DNA from: Actinoplanes palleronii
Lineage (GTDB): Bacteria > Actinomycetota > Actinomycetes > Mycobacteriales > Micromonosporaceae
DNA: 64,000 nucleotides
NCBI RefSeq assembly: GCF_016862315.1
Contig: NZ_BOMS01000009.1
Span: 124,001 to 188,000 of the forward strand
Direction of reading: 5' to 3'
A model generated the notes under the pieces. That model ran no database searches and was not told where the DNA came from. It was given only the letters and a program-made list of their open reading frames with translations. The position numbers were made by a program, and so were the translations under genes. Below, piece after piece: positions 62,161 to 64,000 of this stretch. Each line of letters begins with the position of its first letter. The first letter of the stretch is position 1.

Positions 62161-63278
62161 CGATCCGGGTGTGGGACTACCTGCCGGAGTACCAGGAGGA
62201 ACGTGCGGACATCCTCGCCGCGGTGGCGAGGGTGTTCGAGTCCGGCCAGCTGATCCTGGGTCCCGGGGTGACCGGGTTCGAGGAGGAGTTCGCGGCCTAC
62301 CACGGCATCGGCCACTGCATCGGTGTCGACAACGGCACCAACGCGATCAAGCTGGCCCTGCAGGCGCTCGGCGTCGGTCCGGGCGACGAGGTGATCACGG
62401 TGGCCAACACCGCCGCGCCGACCGTGGTGGCCATCGACGGCACGGGTGCCGTACCGGTCTTCGTGGACGTGCGCGAGGACGACTTCCTGATGGACACCGA
62501 CCAGGTCGCGGCCGCGATCGGCCCGCGCACCCGCGCGCTGGTCCCGGTGCACCTGTACGGCCAGTGCGTGGACATGACCCCGCTGCGCCGGCTGGCCGCC
62601 CGGCACGGCGTGGCCGTGCTGGAGGACTGCGCCCAGGCACACGGCGCGCGCCACCAGGGCCGGCTCGCGGGCACGATGGGCGACGCGGCCGCGTTCTCGT
62701 TCTATCCGACGAAGGTTCTCGGCGCCTACGGTGACGGCGGCGCCGTGATCACCGGTGACGAGCACGTCGACCAGGACGTCCGGCGGCTGCGCTACTACGG
62801 CATGGAGGACCGCTACTACGTGGAGCGGACTCCCGGCCACAACAGTCGCCTGGACGAGGTGCAGGCCGAGATCCTGCGGGGCAAGCTGCGCCGGCTCGAC
62901 GCCTACATCGCGGGGCGCCGGGCCGTGGCGCGGCGATACACCGAGGCGCTGGGTGACCTCGCCGAGCCGGGCGGGCTCGTGCTGCCGGCGGTGTCGCCCG
63001 GCAACGAGCACGTGTACTACCTGTACGTGGTCCGGCATCCCCGCCGGGACGAGATCATCGAGCGGCTGCGGGCGTACGACATCGCGCTGAACATCAGCTA
63101 CCCCTGGCCCGTGCACACGATGACCGGATTCGCGCACCTCGGGTACGCCAAGGGCTCGCTGCCGGTCACCGAGAGACTCGCCGGTGAGGTGTTCTCCCTG
63201 CCGATGTACCCGTCGCTGCCGCTCGACCGCCAGCAGGCCGTCATCCGGGGACTTCGCGACGTACTGACCGGTTCATGA
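62157..63278 (+). CDS. DegT/DnrJ/EryC1 sugar aminotransferase
   Basis: A 373-residue PLP-dependent sugar aminotransferase: [25 protein letters not shown] N-terminal PLP region ([13 protein letters not shown]), [12 protein letters not shown], and the PLP lysine Lys186 in [16 protein letters not shown]. It adds the amino group to a 3-keto (or 4-keto) dTDP-deoxysugar. Followed directly by a sugar C-methyltransferase, it matches the 3-amino-3-C-methyl branch of vancosamine- or nitrosugar-type pathways. The ATG overlaps the reductase stop. Confidence 0.93.
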   Translation: MTIRVWDYLPEYQEERADILAAVARVFESGQLILGPGVTGFEEEFAAYHGIGHCIGVDNGTNAIKLALQALGVGPGDEVITVANTAAPTVVAIDGTGAVPVFVDVREDDFLMDTDQVAAAIGPRTRALVPVHLYGQCVDMTPLRRLAARHGVAVLEDCAQAHGARHQGRLAGTMGDAAAFSFYPTKVLGAYGDGGAVITGDEHVDQDVRRLRYYGMEDRYYVERTPGHNSRLDEVQAEILRGKLRRLDAYIAGRRAVARRYTEALGDLAEPGGLVLPAVSPGNEHVYYLYVVRHPRRDEIIERLRAYDIALNISYPWPVHTMTGFAHLGYAKGSLPVTERLAGEVFSLPMYPSLPLDRQQAVIRGLRDVLTGS

Positions 63279-63307
63279 CACATCCACACTGCTATGGAGG
63301 GAGCACT

Positions 63308-64000
63308 GTGCCGAACGAGCCGGTGGCCGTCACCTGCAAGGTGTGCGGCGGACACGTCCACGAGTTCCTCGATCTCGGACGGCAGCCGCTGTCCGACGCG
63401 TTCCGTGAGCCGGAGAGCGTCGCCCCGGAGTTCTTCTTCCGGCTCGCCGTCGGGCGCTGCGAGTCGTGCACCATGGTGCAGCTGACCGAGTCGGTACCGC
63501 GGGAGAAGATGTTCCACGAGGACTACCCGTACCACTCGTCCGGGTCCGCGGTGATGCGGGCGCACTTCGCGACCGTCGCGCGGCGGTTCCTCGACACCGA
63601 ACTGGCCGTGGCGGACCCGTTCATCGTCGAGATGGGCTGCAACGACGGCGTCATGCTCGCCACCATCAACCAGGCCGGGGTACGCCACCTGGGCTTCGAA
63701 CCCTCCAACGGGGTGGCCGAGGCGGCCCGCGCTCAGGGAATCCGGGTGCGCACCGCGTTCTTCGAGGAGGAGACCGCGGCGCGGGTGCGTGCGCAGGAGG
63801 GACCGGCCCAGGTCATCTACGCGGCGAACACCATGTGTCACATCCCCTACCCGGAATCGATCTTCCGCGGTGTCGACGCGCTGCTGGCTCCGGACGGCGT
63901 GTTCGTGTTCGAGGACCCGTACCTCGGCGACCTGGTGGCGAAGACGTCCTTCGACCAGATCTACGACGAGCACTTCTTCCTGTTCAGCGGGCACTCGGTG
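63308..64000 (+). CDS. NDP-sugar C-methyltransferase (partial, runs off the end)
   Basis: The first 231 codons of a TylCIII/EvaC/KijD1-type sugar C-3 methyltransferase, usually about 410 residues. An N-terminal zinc-binding domain has Cys10-x2-Cys13 (TCKVCGG) and a second pair in GRCESCTMVQ. The SAM-binding motif I is VEMGCNDGVMLATI, followed by GFEPSNGVAEAAR. The final EDPYLGDLVAKTSFDQIYDEHFFLFS matches the conserved EHFxxFS region of the family. GTG start with GGAGGGAG upstream, 29 bases after the aminotransferase stop. The stop codon lies outside the window. Confidence 0.93.
   Translation, partial: MPNEPVAVTCKVCGGHVHEFLDLGRQPLSDAFREPESVAPEFFFRLAVGRCESCTMVQLTESVPREKMFHEDYPYHSSGSAVMRAHFATVARRFLDTELAVADPFIVEMGCNDGVMLATINQAGVRHLGFEPSNGVAEAARAQGIRVRTAFFEEETAARVRAQEGPAQVIYAANTMCHIPYPESIFRGVDALLAPDGVFVFEDPYLGDLVAKTSFDQIYDEHFFLFSGHSV

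Overview
This is high-GC actinomycete DNA. The codon use, frequent GTG starts with GTGA/ATGA stop-start overlaps, F420-dependent enzymes and the gene content all point to a Micromonosporaceae-type genome such as Dactylosporangium, Actinoplanes or Micromonospora. The genus is an inference.

Left part (1-19,600), ordinary and accessory chromosome. It holds an F420-type LLM oxidoreductase, a cold-shock protein, a secreted GH64 beta-1,3-glucanase with lectin domains, a small hypothetical gene, and a gene broken by two compensating frameshifts. A toxin-immunity locus follows. A 3,929-residue secreted Rhs/YD-repeat protein ends in a HINT pretoxin domain and a DddA-like (SCP1.201-type) cytidine deaminase, and its probable immunity gene lies immediately downstream. 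Next come a GbsR/MarR-like regulator and a divergent DUF4097 gene, separated by a region full of small inverted repeats.

Right part (19,600-64,000, running off the end), a type II polyketide cluster of the tetracycline class. Diagnostic genes are minimal PKS (KS-alpha, KS-beta, ACP), an OxyD-like amidotransferase, OxyK-like didomain aromatase/cyclase, OxyN-like cyclase, OxyF-like C-methyltransferase, OxyG-like monooxygenase, OxyH-like ligase, OxyQ-like aminotransferase, OxyR-like F420 reductase, three FAD monooxygenases, a CtcP-like halogenase and a Tet(M)/OtrA-type ribosomal protection protein. A deoxysugar set is interleaved: nucleotidylyltransferase, 2,3-dehydratase, 4-ketoreductase, DegT aminotransferase, C-methyltransferase, sugar O-methyltransferase and glycosyltransferase. 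No C-9 ketoreductase is visible. Together these predict a chlorinated, 8-oxygenated, glycosylated tetracycline carrying a C-methyl-branched aminosugar, that is, a dactylocycline-like product.

Supply and control. The cluster carries its own acetyl-CoA carboxylase (AccDA fusion, BCCP, biotin carboxylase) for malonyl-CoA, and MetK plus adenosine kinase for the SAM cycle. Two very similar SARP activators and one atypical LuxR/NarL-type regulator are present. Thirteen promoters inside the cluster share one architecture: two or three heptamers near TCGANCG at an 11-bp pitch, an 8-bp gap, then a -10 hexamer. This suggests that almost the whole pathway is one SARP regulon. Export and immunity are provided by a DHA2-type MFS pump, a KefB-type antiporter and the ribosomal protection protein.

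Homology calls come from reading translated sequences by eye; no database was searched.
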